Counted from the stretch's first letter, positions 1 to 13,129 are shown. The stretch is 64,000 nt of DNA from Peromyscus leucopus (GCF_004664715.2 NC_051074.1:18043558-18107557); one strand, 5' to 3'. Notes: a model not told the origin generated them from the sequence alone. Translations and numbers: made by a program.

Positions 1-262
1 ATATTATGGTTCCTGATTTTGCATCTTTATGAGTTTGTGTGTGTATATGTATGTGTGTGTGTTTATCTGTTTTTCTGCTTATTTTTTGTTGTTGTTTTTA
101 ATTCTGGTTTGTTGGTTTGTTTTATTGCCTGTTTCTTTCCTAAGTAGAGAGAGGAATAAGAGGTGGAATTGGGTGAGCAAGTGGGAGGATCTGGGAGGAA
201 ATGGGGAAGAGAAACTCTGATCAGAATATATTATATGAGAAACCTTATTTTTAATAAAAAAT
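1..262 (+). mobile_element. L1 LINE 3' end (partial)
   Basis: The window opens inside the 3' untranslated region of a rodent L1. A T/TG-rich stretch is followed by a purine-rich segment (gaggaataag, then gggaggatctgggagg) and by tgatcagaatatattatatg. These occur in the same order as in rodent L1 3' tails. An AATAAA signal sits at 253-258. The 5' part lies outside the window. The 63-codon frame at 29-220 is only this low-complexity tail. Confidence 0.75.
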
Positions 263-3200
263 GCAATAACATTAATAGATTACTCTATAATTTTTACATG
301 GGTTAAATATGTTAAAGGGTTAAATATATAAGCATTTTGAACAGTGTTACATACATAACAAATGTAAAGCAAATGTTCACTAATATACTTTTTTAAATAG
401 TAAACATTTTCCACAAATATATATCACCATTGCCCTAGCATTATACCCATCTTCCAATTTTAGCATATTTGCTGTTCAATTGAGCTCTTGGCTATTGACA
501 ATTCTGACAGTATCTCTCTGGTCATAACTTGACAGATTTTTAAAGACTAGAATGACCTCTCTGTGCGCATCCCAAGGACTCCTCTTATTCATGCTATGAC
601 ACCTCAGACCAGGTTTTATTCCTTTTGCTTTACTGACTTTTACAGCATGAGTCATCTCTCAAGCGCCATGACCCTCAAAGCTGCTGTTAGCAAGTCCAGG
701 GGCAACACTCGTCATAGTTCTGATGGGAGGTCAGCCCCCTCCAGTCTCTGTCTCTAGTAATATTAACTTCAGTTTGATTATGAACTCAGGAGAATATGCA
801 GGAATAAACATTCCCCAGTGTGCCAACGTGTTTAACTGCACATCTCTAACCTAGGGTATGTTTCTTTGGAATTTTTCCACATGTCTCTGGAACCTTTTAT
901 TCCCCTCAGGTTCTGTTATTGATCTATGGCTCTGTAAACTACTTTTGTGATTTTTTTTTTATTTGAAAAAGCAGAAAAGACATAGACACTTAGTGATTAT
1001 CTTCATGGAAGACGACAGTTGCTAAAACAACTAAAGCCCTACCAGGAATGTCTCTTGCTCTTAAATTTCTCCACAACGTGGTGACAGAAGGTCTTCAAAA
1101 CGCTAAGGAGCCAGGTAAAACAGAAGCAAAGCACTGTGCGTATGATTTCTCCTGAGACAAACTAGGAAGCCAAGTGTCCAACCTACTCATAGCCAGGTCT
1201 TCTTCATTTGCTGGAGGATCAGATTTCATGGAACAGAAGCACACCCTCACCGGTGCAGCTCCCCAAGCTGTGCCTCGTCTCAGGTACTAAGTTTGGTCTG
1301 TGTCCTGAGACTTGACAGAGTTCCCTCCTTGTCCTCCAAGCAGAAATATTTAGCTCCTTGGTTTGGCAATTAAATCCCAGCAGCTGCCTAGAAATGGGGT
1401 ATCTGCTTCAGCAAGTTCTGGCAGACCATGCTTTAACCTGCTGCCCCCTGGTGGGAGGACCGGTGTTGCAGTTAGTTTAACTCGGAGCATTAAGGACTAA
1501 GTATTTCTGTTCATTGATGCATAGCTGTCAATTCAACCCCCAAATCTCAGTTACTGTACGCGGCATTTCCTGTTGAGCATGGATCTGTAAATGGACTGAA
1601 ATGTCTGTAGACTCTCGCTTAACTGGTAGCATTTCCCTGCTCTGAAGCTATTTATCTTTGTTCCGTTCCAGTGGCATTTCTAACCACTTTTACAGACCTT
1701 TAGTCCAGTCCCTGGCATAATACCTCCTACTAATTTCTCAAGTTTCTAGGAGAGCTGGCTTCTACCTATGGGCTCAAAGCCGGCTTAATTCCCATCCCAC
1801 AGTTGCAGCCAAGGCCCTGGAGATTTGTTCTTGTCTAGTGAAGTAAGGCAATGGCAACAGAATAACCAAAGCATGGCTGTCACTGACCTCCTCTACTTTT
1901 CCAGGAACGACTCCAATTTCCTCTGCTCATGGCTGCCTACTGACTTTGTTTTTTAAAAAAAAAAAAATGTTGAGCCCGTTGCTCACAAGGGAATTTTTAA
2001 GGCTTCCTTAGTTGACCCTCAGCCATTAATCTCCAGCCAACCAACAGAATACTACAAAACACAGCCTGATAGCTCTAGATCCACCCCACTAAGAACTTCT
2101 CCCTCAGAAGCCAGGAGCAACAGCCATCTTCCCAGTGAGAAAATTGTACCATCTTTCGAACAACACACCATCTGCAGCCTTTAAAAGCTATCTTTAATTA
2201 ATTATAATCTAGAGAATTAGAGACATGGGAAGGAATCTGACTTTCACACAATACAAAGAAAATATTTTTTTCCTTTTCTCTCATCTTTTGACCTGTAGTT
2301 TCTTCCTCAGCAACTATCTCTCTAGCCATGTTGATCTCAACTTCTAGTTGTTGGGTACTCTTTGCTTTATTGCTTTCTTATTGATGTCTCATGGCCTCCT
2401 TACTGTAGGAGGTAAGATCACCTAGAGATGTGAGCTCTTAAGTGATAAGAGATTGAGTCCATTCAGTCAGCTCTTGTCTGGACACTTTTAATCAATTCAT
2501 AATCTAAAAATGTACTGTAGATTCCAGGTTCTTCCTGGATATTTTATGTAATTATTAACACCAATCAGTTTCTCCTGTTTTAATGAAGCCCTAAAGCTCC
2601 ATGGCTTCCCTCTAAATCTCATCCAAACATCTATAATTATCCTCTGCCTCAATCCCTGTTTATGTATGTTTTATGGAAGGCACAAATGTACCGTAAGACA
2701 TCACAGGGAACTCCCCTATATGCTCTTATTTTGTGAAATTATATTGTGTGAGATGTCTGTTTCTTACTTTGAAGTAGTGATATAATGCAATTCTCATATT
2801 ACTCATTTCTGTTTAATTAGAAAGCATAGATGCTACTGAGGGACAACTTTTAGCTTTGTTTAAGGTACTGGAATTCAGAACTCCGGGTATCCCTGCTCAA
2901 TAACTAAAACATAGCTGAATCTCATTTAGACTTCCCTATATTGTATCATTTATAATAAAAAGCAATCTGACTACAGGATCATCAAAGCATTATATAGATC
3001 TTGATTATGAATGACTTTACATGTTTGCACAAAGCTCTACAGAAATTGACCTGAAGGAATACTTGGGCATCTCTGTTCCCCCCAGGTTTTCCATTTCCAA
3101 GGTAGTGTTCCTGACCATCCCCATTCCTTCCCTTCTTCCCTTCTCCCTTCAGCGTGGCAAGCAGAGCGACAGCTCTCAACACATGGTTCTCCACACTCTG

Positions 3201-5397
3201 CAGCCTCCAAAGTGCAGATTTTGTCTTTCTGCCCAGAATTCTTCCCTCCTATCACTCAGCTATCAGAGGAATTCTACTGAATACCAATATGAAGTCCACA
3301 TCTTATTAAATTTTCACTTTATAAAGTATTCAATCATTTGCTAATCTCCAATCATCAAAATTGTTCCACAAACATAAATTGTTTTCAGTCACTTCCTCTA
3401 GACAACTTTCTAATTTTAAGCTACAAAATCAATTTAAGGTGGTCCACAAAGGAGAAAGAACCATAACAAAGAGTTGACAACAGATTTGTTGTCTAAATGA
3501 GAACACTTTTAAAACTACTTTGGGTCCATAAACCATATTAAACCAGAGTGATTATACATCACTTACTGTGTTTGTGTTTTAACAATACAGAACCTTTCTT
3601 GTCATACTGAATCTACAATTGATACTTGTTCCCTGACAGCAGTACCTACACGTGGTATTTAGAGATGTCTATCCTGAATTCTGTATTGCTACTCTCAAGA
3701 GAATTTCACGGCCCTGAGGGTCAGCTTTCAAAGACCAATGCATCTTGTCAGACTGGGCTAAGACTAGGGTCTGAGACGAATGCTATTGATGGATTATCAC
3801 TGAAACTGAACTGTGCTGAAAGTTATAAATCATCAGCTTCCTCTAGGCTTAGATGGCACTGATTACTAGATAGATCATCAAAGTCGCCAAGCTGTCCTGA
3901 GCCCTAAATGGTACATTTTTAAAAAGGCATCATCAAACAAAAATGTAAACAAGGCTAATACACATTCCAGGATAAGAAGTTTGGGCACTACTCATCTCAG
4001 CTAAATGATAAACAAATAATGAGTTACATGTAAATCAAGAGTGTTGTCAAAACATTGCCCTTTTAATCCCAGATAAATGATGAAGTTTATAGAAGGAGGT
4101 TTTTGAGGGTCATGGAGGATTGTTTAAACACACATGGAGAGTGGTTTAAGTGCTAATCCATTGCCTTTTGTGTATACTGCATTGCTATCACCAGCCTTTG
4201 CTGCATAAAACTGCCCCATCCTTTTATAAATCTGCAAAGCTAGTCAAAACTCATCCTTACTGGGAACAAATTTTTCACATTAAGCTTGAAAGCTTTAAAC
4301 TCTCTTTTACGTACACATACTGACACAGTCTTGAAACCCTAGGCTCAAGACATGAAGAAGTTGAAAGCACTTCATAACTTTCATGAGCGTCACCCTCTAT
4401 CCGACACTCAAAGATCTAACGGTACAGAAATGCTTCCACATCAAGATGTTTCACAAGATACTTTGTAAATGGATCTGGATTCTACTGAAAGCTGTTACAC
4501 ATCTGCTTTGCTTTTCCAGTGAAGAACACAATATGTTGATGGTCTTGGTCCAAACCCGTTTTGCAAGCAAGAAGGAAATGCAAAATGTTCGGCTAATTGC
4601 TAAGAGGAAATCCATATGTGTTATTTGCTTTCCATGAAAGGACAGGTCCTCTTGCTGCTTAATTGATGAAATGTTGTACACAAAACTGACAGTGATTAAT
4701 ACCATTCCGAGATGCCATTTTAAGAGTTGTGAGTATAATGCTTTAGAATATGTTCTTTGACATTTACATTGCTATTTGCTGGGTATAAAATCTAGTTCTT
4801 GCCTTAAGCATTTATATTGGGGGAAAATGTTAAGTAATTTTAAATGGCAATATCTTCCTAGGGAACCAATCTTTGAGAAACCAGGCGCCGATTGCTTTTT
4901 GCCCCCAATTTCCTTGTTAAAAACAAACACTATGCTAATGCTAAAAATTTACCTAGAAACATTTATCTAACACCCAGAGGGTATCTTATGTAATTTCTCC
5001 TTGATGATCTCTTCCCACAGAAAGACCTGAGGCCCAGATTCCAAATAAGCCACAAATCCAAGGTGCACACAGGAAAATGAATGAATTCTCAACCCACTCT
5101 TCTGTCTATGGTCCTGTCTCCACACATGTAGAACATAGCTAGGAAGTCTGTACTGCATTGAGTCCCAAGACGATACACAACGGTTCTCACATGTCTTTAT
5201 TTTGGGAGGAGGTAGGGTTCAACCCTAGGTTTTCCCTTGTAATTTCCAACATTCTTCAAAGAATTCACAGTTTATTACATGTGAGCTATCCATACTTCCC
5301 AGGCCTTAGCGCAAGACGCCATCCTGAATCACTTATGTGCATTCTCTTACATCAGCTTTGAACATTATTCCTGATATCACCAATGTTCAGAAACCAG
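263..5397. other. Unique sequence, no gene or clear repeat
   Basis: About 5.1 kb of moderately AT-rich DNA in which I recognise no gene and no interspersed repeat. Open frames are 107 codons or fewer and show no domain. A T run lies at 951-960 and an A run at 1956-1967. Very old diverged repeats could be missed by eye. Confidence 0.55.
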
Positions 5398-5429
<32 letters not shown>

Positions 5430-5548
5430 AAACTCAGACACAAACACACACACAGACAGACATGCACACACATTCAGACACAAACACACATGCACAGAGA
5501 CATACACACACTAAGACACAGACACACATGCACACACACATGCACATG
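5398..5548. repeat. CA-rich microsatellite, imperfect
   Basis: A pure (CA)n run at 5398-5424 grades into about 120 bp of CA-rich sequence with cagaca, catgca and aaacaca interruptions. The interruptions suggest an old, decayed array. Open frames on both strands here are repeat artefacts. Confidence 0.95.
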
Positions 5549-6131
5549 TAGTAAACCCAAATGTCCTTTGATAAGAAAGATTCCCGTGTCTTCCTTGGAG
5601 TTGAAGGCAGGCAATGTACATACACGTATTTTTTAGTGGACAAGCAGATCTCAGTATTGAAAAGAGAAAGCAAGATGACATCGAGCCAGCTTTAGGAAGG
5701 CGAAACTGCAAACACAATGAGTGGCAGTTGACACTGGCTTCAGTGTCGTGGAGTCTGTGGTCAAGTCGCTCTATTTAAAAGGGCCAACACTTACTAAACC
5801 ACAGGCAAGACTCTATGTCCAAGAATTTTAATTTAAGAATTTTCAAGACTTTATGGTTTCCTAAGGAGCTGGAAATCAATATTTTTATGTGACATTTCTC
5901 AACTTTTTAAGTGATAACAATTAAATCAGCTAAGGGGGGGGGGAATCTAACCATTTAGTTTTATAATAAACAATCACATCAGAGAACCAGATCTAGGCTC
6001 GAGGATGAGAATTTATATTCACGGGTTTGGCTGGCTTTAAAAATATGGGTTTTGTTTTTCTAACTTTAGTTGGAGCACAAGATTCATTATTATTTAAACT
6101 ACAGTTTGGGGCTTCGTTTATTTATTTAGTG

Positions 6132-6132
6132 T

Positions 6133-6198
<66 letters not shown>

Positions 6199-6233
6199 TG
6201 TGTGTGTATGGTTCTGTGTGTATGCATATGGTT

Positions 6234-6284
<51 letters not shown>
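6132..6284. repeat. Compound (TC)n-(TG)n-(CA)n microsatellite
   Basis: About 45 bp of TC, then 27 bp of TG (6181-6207), a 28-bp spacer, then 49 bp of CA (6236-6284). The TG and CA blocks are inverted relative to each other and could pair as a hairpin. The CA block sits at the A-rich end of the adjoining minus-strand SINE. Several short open frames here are repeat artefacts. Confidence 0.97.
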
Positions 6285-6287
<3 letters not shown>

Positions 6288-6418
6288 CATGGAGCATGGA
6301 GACCAAAAGGATAACCCCAAAAAGTCATTTCCCTCCTACCACCTTGTGGGATCCAGGGATCAACGCTAGCTCATCAGGTTTATAGGCAGGTACCTTCTCT
6401 ACCCACTGAGCCATTTTA
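6285..6418 (-). mobile_element. tRNA-derived SINE, B2/B3-like
   Basis: Reading the minus strand, the element starts at 6418 with aaaatggctcagtgggtaga, as in tRNA-derived rodent SINEs. It passes a B-box-like gatccctggatc region and ends next to the CA tract. The same order (head, B box, CA tail) is seen in the copies at 19711-19975 and 25929-26154. The copy is diverged, and its exact subfamily is not determined. Confidence 0.65.
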
Positions 6419-7024
6419 TGGATCTTACAGGCTCCAAACCAAGGTTTTGCTGCTGTGAAATTTTAGATAATGAAATCTATAGTTTTGTTACACAAATGTG
6501 CCTTGATGTTTCCTACCAGACTCTACACAAACTCAAAAGAACCTGACTCCTTTGTCACCGATCACCCGTCTCGAACACTGGAGAACTGAATCATAAGATC
6601 CAGCATAAGCACATAAGCAAACTGTAGATCAGTTGATCTTCACTCACTCATTGCTTCAACTATCCAGAAGTCCTTCAAGAGAGGTACTGGCTTCTAAGAA
6701 AAGACAAAAGACAAACTCCAATTGTGGTGATCGTAAAAAATTAGAAAAGACACTACGATGGCCTGTTGAGCTCTTTAAGATGAGGGGGTAGAAGATTCAT
6801 GTATGAACAATAAAAAGCAGTGACATGTTGGAGACTTAAGCAACTGAACAACTGCATAGGTTGAGGAAATTCTGTGCTTTCATGGGCTACCAACCAACTG
6901 AAACTTCCTCCTCTTCCTGATGTCTGGATGCATATGACTACTTAGGAACCACAGTGTGCTTTTGTTTCCTACCATACTCTACTGCCTACTTTACTGCCAT
7001 AATGTCACTGATACCCTCAACCCC

Positions 7025-7027
<3 letters not shown>

Positions 7028-7073
<46 letters not shown>
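7028..7073. repeat. (CA)n microsatellite
   Basis: About 22 uninterrupted CA units followed by agtgcatgtgcatgtg. No SINE body is obvious beside it. Confidence 0.97.
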
Positions 7074-7961
7074 GTGCATGTGCATGTGATTTCACCCTAC
7101 ACACATTCTAAATTCAAGGAAGGAGCAATCAGCTTTGCCAGAGCAAAAAGAACTTCTCTGTGCTAGTTGCAGCTCGCTTCTGAAGATGCTGACCAAGGGG
7201 AAAAGTCAAGTCCTCCATTCAAGACCCTTTCCTTGCTAACGGGAGGGCCAAAGTCTGCCAGCTTCTTGTGGCAGCCCCTTCGTGGTTTGTCTTTGGCAGA
7301 TCACTATCAAACCAAATAGTTATAGGCCAACTTTTTTTTTAAATGGAGACCAAGAGCTTCATGCCTGCTGGTGAAAACTTAAACAGGCATGTGGGTAATA
7401 TGAGTATGACAAGCTGGCAGCCCACAGTCTTTTTGAAGTGAAGAGCAAACAAGTTGAGGATTTTTATAATGTAGGCTTTGTCCAGTTAATGCAGCCAGAA
7501 GCTTTACCAATACAGCTGCTTCCAAAAACTAAAACACATGGGAACAAAAAGCATTGCAATTTAAAGCAAACAAGAGTCACAGCCAGGACCAGCATTCCCA
7601 ACAGCTGAAGAGTAGACACACTATGCCACTAAAAATAAAGTAGCGGCTGGATTCCGAGTGCCTCCCAGACAGACCAAAGGTAAGTGATGCTGGACAATTA
7701 CAAACTGTCAAAGGAACAACTGAAAACTCCTCCGTGGTCAGCTACAACCTCTCTGGGGGTGGAATGTGGGGGACATAATGGCAAGTGGCAAAGAGATGCC
7801 AGTCATGAATGCGATGCTTAAAATAAATGAATGCAAAGTACATTAAATCGTTCATGTGAGATACATAGAGCTTTTAATCCTCTACTCCTTATCCTGGGCA
7901 CACGCAAGCAAGTGCACATGTGAACAATTCGTCAGTCTGTAAAAGTTGAAAGCTGTCTCCA

Positions 7962-7993
<32 letters not shown>

Positions 7994-9400
7994 CTCCGGA
8001 CAACTGTGTGTCTATCTTGCCCCCTTTTAAGAATGCATTGCTCTAATTCCACATCAGCACACAGCCCAGGTGAGTTCGAACCCTCCCCAGTAACCACTAC
8101 AGACAACTATCCCCTTTCATTTCCATGAAATTAAAAAAAAAAAATCCATTCTCTTTTAACACTAGATGACAAATTGTGCAAGTACATGAATCAATATCAT
8201 CTTCAGTGGTATCTTGCGAACATACAAAGTCTAGAATTCTAGGGAACGCCCCCCCCCCAAGCTAAGACAGTGCTCTGAGTTCTCCCTGTGATGTGGGCTA
8301 GTGTTCTCTACCACTGAAAAGAAAAAGCCTCAGTTTGGGGTTCCAGGGCTTGAAAACCCTTCAGTCTACTGGATACCTAAATGATATATGCTAAAGGGTA
8401 GGCAGATAAGGGGGGCGTGAAGAGCCATTTCAGCCAGAAGTACATCCTTCAACCTGGGACGTAATTTGTGTTCCTACATCTATATGATAGATTCCCCATT
8501 ACAGTAATTACTATGAATTATAGATAAGCACTCTGGGTATAATGTTCTGCTCTCCATTTCCTACAAATCAAATTACCGAGGCTTATATTGGATTGTGGAC
8601 ATATTTAGAAAATCCTTTTATGGTTGTTTGTTAATTTTCCTCCTGCCAAAGCCTCCAATCCCCTTCTGACCAGATGGCCCATGAGGGAGCACTTGCCACT
8701 GAAAGGGATTGGTACACGGTGCAGGACTAGAAACTCTAAAATCACCAATGAGGAAAATAATCAATGGCTAATAAAGCCATCCTGACAGGGAAATACTTAG
8801 GGTTCCCTGGATGTAAGCATGTGTCAGGTGCTTGGAAAAACAGAATGTCCACTCTGGGTTTTATTCCAAAGAGACAATAAAGAAAGCTTGCTTCTGCTGA
8901 GCAGCACTGCTAATCTCACTCACATAATGTGGCTGTTTCTGGCCCCAGGTGTTTGGTTAGGTATATAAAGGTCACCATTGTCATCAGGGGAATGGGTGGA
9001 GTCACAGATTATATCTACACATTGCTCCTATCATGAAGATTGAACTCTAATGTAATTCTAATGACTTCATTCACTCATCAGGCCTGATTCTGAGTATCGT
9101 GGCAGTCAGAGTTCACAATGATAGGTTACGTTTATGACTGGAGTATGTAAGTAACATGTGATGCTTTCAAGGATACGAAGTTATAAAGATCAGAACTACA
9201 AAGGAAAAACCTCCAGGCTCCCACACTGTCCTGCCTATAATTACCACACTGAAGACATAATGTATTACCATACAAATTTATATCCTTTCCCCCAGGATTA
9301 TTTCACAAGGGACAGCTAGTTGTGACAGGAAATACATGTTGCTGTATTATTAATGGCTAGTAAAAGATCCTTATAATTTTTTTTCAAAAAAAATGATAAC
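7074..9400. other. Mostly unique sequence
   Basis: No gene is recognised. The stretch holds a T26 tract at 7962-7987 (listed separately), an A12-type run near 8132 and a C-run near 8250. The part from 8400 to 8660 is AT-rich unique sequence without repeats. It could be conserved non-coding DNA, but this cannot be judged from one sequence. Confidence 0.5.
7962..7987. repeat. T26 homopolymer
   Basis: Twenty-six T in a row, followed by gctgttctccggacaactg. A long T run next to unique-looking sequence can mark the 3' end of a minus-strand retrocopy. I recognise no parent gene and see no clear target-site duplication. Confidence 0.9.
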
Positions 9401-9535
9401 ATTTATTGAGCATTCACTGTGTGGCGGGGCCTGTTGCCTTTGGTTGTCTCAAGAATCGAATGAGGTTAGTGGTACTTATCACTCCCATATGACAGGTATG
9501 GAAATTTAGGCAAAGAGATAGAATGCTACTGAGAT
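9401..9535 (+). mobile_element. MIR SINE fragment
   Basis: The order of tttattgagcattcactgtg, a tcgaatgaggttagt segment, an actcccatatgacaggta segment and atttaggcaaagaga follows the MIR consensus (a tactatgtgccagg-like part, then a bulk like the gaggaaactgaggcacagag region). The copy is old and diverged. Confidence 0.65.
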
Positions 9536-10889
9536 GGTGAGTCTGGATTAACTTTGTTAGATTGAGAATTGCCTAGATTTATAAAGCATGACCTTGAGCT
9601 GGAAGGATATTTCTAGAGTAGATTAACTATGGGGAGGAACTTACCCTGAATGTGAGTGGACCCACCCAATAGGCTGGGAACCAAGGTGAATTAATGAGAA
9701 TGATGAAGAAAGCACCTGGGTGCAGGTTCTCTCTCTCTGCTGTGTGATCACTAGGAGGGGAGCAGCTCATTGCCACCAGCACCATGGCCACTTTCTTAGA
9801 TTTGCCCTTAAAAGTGACCCTAACCCAGGGAACGTCGTTCTGCTAACATACTCAAACCCTTCGATAGCAGCTTATACTCCATAGAGTATAAATAAATATT
9901 ATTCTCATTTTTCTCTGAAAATCCTGTCCAGTGGCTCTCCATGGTCAAATTTGAGCCTATGTAGGGCAAAAGCCCATGGTGGGGCTACAAGGCTGTGGTC
10001 CTTGCTCCTTTTTCAGTTGGAATACATCTGCTTTAGGCTTTTTGCATGCCATATTCAGCCATAAATTTTCTTCTGCAGAATAACTCTGAATCTTTTTGTC
10101 CTTTGAAATCCACTGATCTTGGAACACAGATCATAAACTGATCCATCCTGAATGCAGCCTGAAAGTCATTGTTTGATTCCAAATATCCATTTTTACTTTG
10201 CTTTCATTTAAATTCCACATCAATATTTAAAATTGGGGATCTTCTATGTAAGCATTGATCCCCCTTTGAAAGATTAGATGTGTAGGAAATGAGAGACATC
10301 CCATAACAACCACTGGGCAACTAGATCCCTACATGGTCTACTCACACAGTAGCTCATCACAGCATCCGCCCAGCTCCTGTTGTTCAAACACTTCCTTGAC
10401 TCCAACAAATGTCTGAATTTGCAATCTCTAGATTATTTTTAACGTTTGTTTTAATCTTACATATTTCTACATTGTATTGTAAATCTCTAAAAACTTAGCT
10501 TTCTATGTTACTCCGTGTTCACCAGACATTCCTGCCTCACTTCAGCCCCATTTTCACTACGTCATATCACTGTATGTGTGAATGCCCAAGAGAAATGTCC
10601 GTTACATAACTGAGTTTCAGTAAGTGCTTGCTCTTCAGATTTGAAAATGGCTTCCTGTATTGTGTAAGATTAAATGCTTAACCTTACCAATCTTTCTGTG
10701 TATCTGTGTATGTAGTGTATGTGTGTATACATGTGTATGTGCATGTGTGTGGATCCACATACACATGTGTACACACACAGAAGCCAGAAGTTGATGTTAG
10801 CATCTTCCTCAATAGCTCTTCGCCTTAATATTTTGGCTCGTTTGAGAATTTTATATACGTACATAATGTATTTTTTAAAATCCATTCTC
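9536..10889. other. Unique sequence
   Basis: No gene or confident interspersed repeat is seen. The stretch contains a TG/CA-rich inverted repeat at 10723-10774, listed separately. Confidence 0.5.
10723..10774. repeat. TG/CA inverted repeat (hairpin)
   Basis: The arms 10723-10741 and 10756-10774 are 19 bases each and complementary at 18 positions, with a 14-base loop containing most of a ggatcc site. It probably arose by microsatellite slippage and decay, but it is more regular than expected by chance. Confidence 0.85.
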
Positions 10890-11085
10890 CTCTCCCTCCC
10901 CTCAGATTTCTACTTTGTTCCCCCAGCACTATCCCTTCCCCACTCCACATGCTCTTTATTTAAACCCACTGGGTCTCCTTACTGCTGCATCTATGTGCAT
11001 GGATGTAGGACAATCTATTGGAGTACAGAGTAGCCTCTTGGGGCTGCAACCCTGATGAAAACTGACTCTCCTTCCCCAGCAGCCT
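10890..11085 (-). mobile_element. L1 LINE fragment, 3' region
   Basis: The plus strand reads cacatgctctttatttaaac, then cccactgggtct, then a tgtaggacaatctattggag segment and a gaaaactgactctcc segment. This matches the antisense of rodent L1 3' sequence. It is truncated at both ends and has no coding capacity. Confidence 0.65.
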
Positions 11086-11099
11086 GATTCCTAAAGGAT

Positions 11100-11318
11100 T
11101 TCATTTCATATTTATTTATGTGTACATGTTTCCATCTGTTTGAATGCATGCTGCATGTGCACAGGTATCCTCGGAGGCCAGAAGAGGGTGTCAGATGCCC
11201 TTGAACCAGAGTTATAGGGAGTTGTTAGCCACCCAATTTGAGTGCTGGGAACTGAGCTTGGGTCCTCTGGAAGAGCAAAAAGCACTCTTAACTGCTAGGT
11301 GAGATTTCTCTCTAGCCC
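11100..11318 (-). mobile_element. B2-type SINE
   Basis: Minus-strand order: a ggctagagagaaatctcacc head, then aagagtgctttttgctcttc, a ccagaggacccaagctc B-box region, then ctctggttcaagggcatctg, acaccctcttctggcctc and an ATAAATAAA-like tail near 11110. This is the B2 layout. It lies head to head, within a few bases, against the SINE at 11321-11547 in the same orientation. Confidence 0.85.
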
Positions 11319-11320
11319 TA

Positions 11321-11547
11321 CCTCTCTTCTTTTTTGAGATGATGCCTCTCACTAAACTCGAAGCTCACCAGTTCTGCTAACCCGCCTGGCCAGCGAGCCC
11401 CAGGGGTCTTCTTGTCCCCCCCCCCAAGTGTTGAGTTAACAAGAACTGCCATGCTCAGCTTTTTCAATGGAAGTTTGGAATCAAAACTCAATTCTGAGGG
11501 CTTTCACAGCAAGCATTTCTATCAACTGACCCATCTCCTTGGGCCCC
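11321..11547 (-). mobile_element. Composite tRNA/7SL-like SINE
   Basis: The minus strand starts with ggggcccaaggagatgggtc and has a tRNA-type head (gagttttgattccaa as B-box region). It then has a body with a cctggggctcgctggccag segment and an agtgagaggcatcatctc end followed by aaaaaagaa. The same ordered parts occur at 48079-48365 and 60094-60405. The body and end resemble the 3' part of B1, as in B4-type composites. The copy is diverged and has a C-run at 11418-11427. Confidence 0.65.
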
Positions 11548-13129
11548 ATTTTATTGAAGACGCTTGAGCCCTCAATATCTTAACCCAAAGGAATACATTT
11601 AAAATATTTTGTTATCTAGCATGCTAGGTAGGCATATGAGAAACTTAATAGTTTGTTGATGGACCCTTTGAGTAAAGAATAGTGACTCTAGTTATCTTAA
11701 TTAGTTAGAGTTAATGATAAGGCTGAGCTAGTGATATCATGGAACCTTCATGCACTTGGAAGTCCGGTGCACTGGGGAGAAAAATCCAATATGGTTGCTG
11801 CAACACTAGCCTGATTGGCCCAATACTACCAGGAACAGTGTTGATTTCCTGGCTGTGACTCTGGCCTTCTGTCAGCAGTATTTCTCTAGTACTAATTAGC
11901 CACCTCCCATCTTTTCCCTTACGTTTCCTTCAGTTCTGCCTACTCATAAGTTCTGTTTACTTACGCCATCCGTTTATTCATCTTTCTTGCTGCACCAAGA
12001 CCTCTTCTTGTGGTTCTTTTTTAGCTTATGCTCCCTCCCAAAACCAACTAATTGACTCCCTCCCCAGATGCCCTAGTTCAAATTCCTGAGCGAGGACATC
12101 TGACCTCACTAATCACCATTTTGCCTGTTTGGGCAGTTTCTATGCCAAACCATCTCATAGGACACTGGCCAGCCCAGGGATTGGCTAAGGATAGGACCAC
12201 CCTGGACCAGTCAGATGGGTCTGGAAGAAGGGGACTCACAGCCACCCAGTGTGGCTGCCACAGCCCACTGTGTGGGTAAGAAGCTGCCATTATATGGAAG
12301 CGATTGGGATGTCACACACCAGGAGGAACCTGCCCAATACAATCATTAGACTTCAAATCATGACAGTGTCTCCACTTCTGAGGGTGGTTTCCATCTGGAA
12401 GAGAAACAAAAGCTGCAGCGACATTGCTCTAACATTCCTGCTGCTGTGAGCTTCTTAGAAGGCGACATCAGAGGACCTCTGTGGTTCTTTCATACTCTTT
12501 GATGACAATTTGCTCTAACTCACTAAAACAATCCCTCGTATACATGAACCTCAATTGTTTGGGGGCTGTAGCAACAAACCCTTTTTATGCATTATTATTG
12601 AGGCTTAAGTTCCAGTAAATTGTACCAACCCCCAAACTTCTTTATCCAGACCATTCCCATGGCTTAAAATGCCATCTAACATGATAAAGATTCTCAGCAG
12701 TATCAACTTCACCCAACTCTCTCATCTGAATTCCCCATCTATGTTACCCATTTCCACATAAATATTTCATAATAGTTTCATACTTCTTCAATGCCACTAA
12801 AATGTATCATGTCCCAATTAATTTCACCTGCCTTCTCCACAGTGAAATGGCTCTGCCTCAATTATCTGCTTGATCACATGACGAATTTGGCTGTCACTCC
12901 TCACTTTTACCTCTGCTAGGCCTTCAGCCAATTGATCACTGTCATTCCTGTTGAATATGACTTCAAAAGGATCATGTAACTTTGCCTCCATTGCTCCTGC
13001 TAGCATTAATCATTTTCAATTCCATGGAGGCAACGCTCTTTGACACCTCTCGTCCCTTGTATGACGAAACTGTTTCTTTTGACAACATCCTTGGACCCGT
13101 CCAAATCCTAAATTCATTTTGTCCTTTTT
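11548..13129. other. Unclassified sequence, no gene
   Basis: No coding region is supported. The part near 12050-12290 (aggacatctgacctcac, then a ccaaaccatctcataggaca segment) reads like an old LTR or DNA-repeat remnant, but I cannot assign it. Overlapping 60-75 codon frames occur on both strands with no domain. Confidence 0.45.

Noticed and set aside
3021..3344. 107-codon plus-strand frame
   Set aside because: No domain, no repeat link, overlaps frames on the other strand; expected by chance in AT-moderate DNA of this length.
5398..5548. Regularly spaced CA-rich units that could be taken for a CRISPR array
   Set aside because: The units have no constant repeat with unique spacers; it is a decayed CA microsatellite in a mammalian genome.
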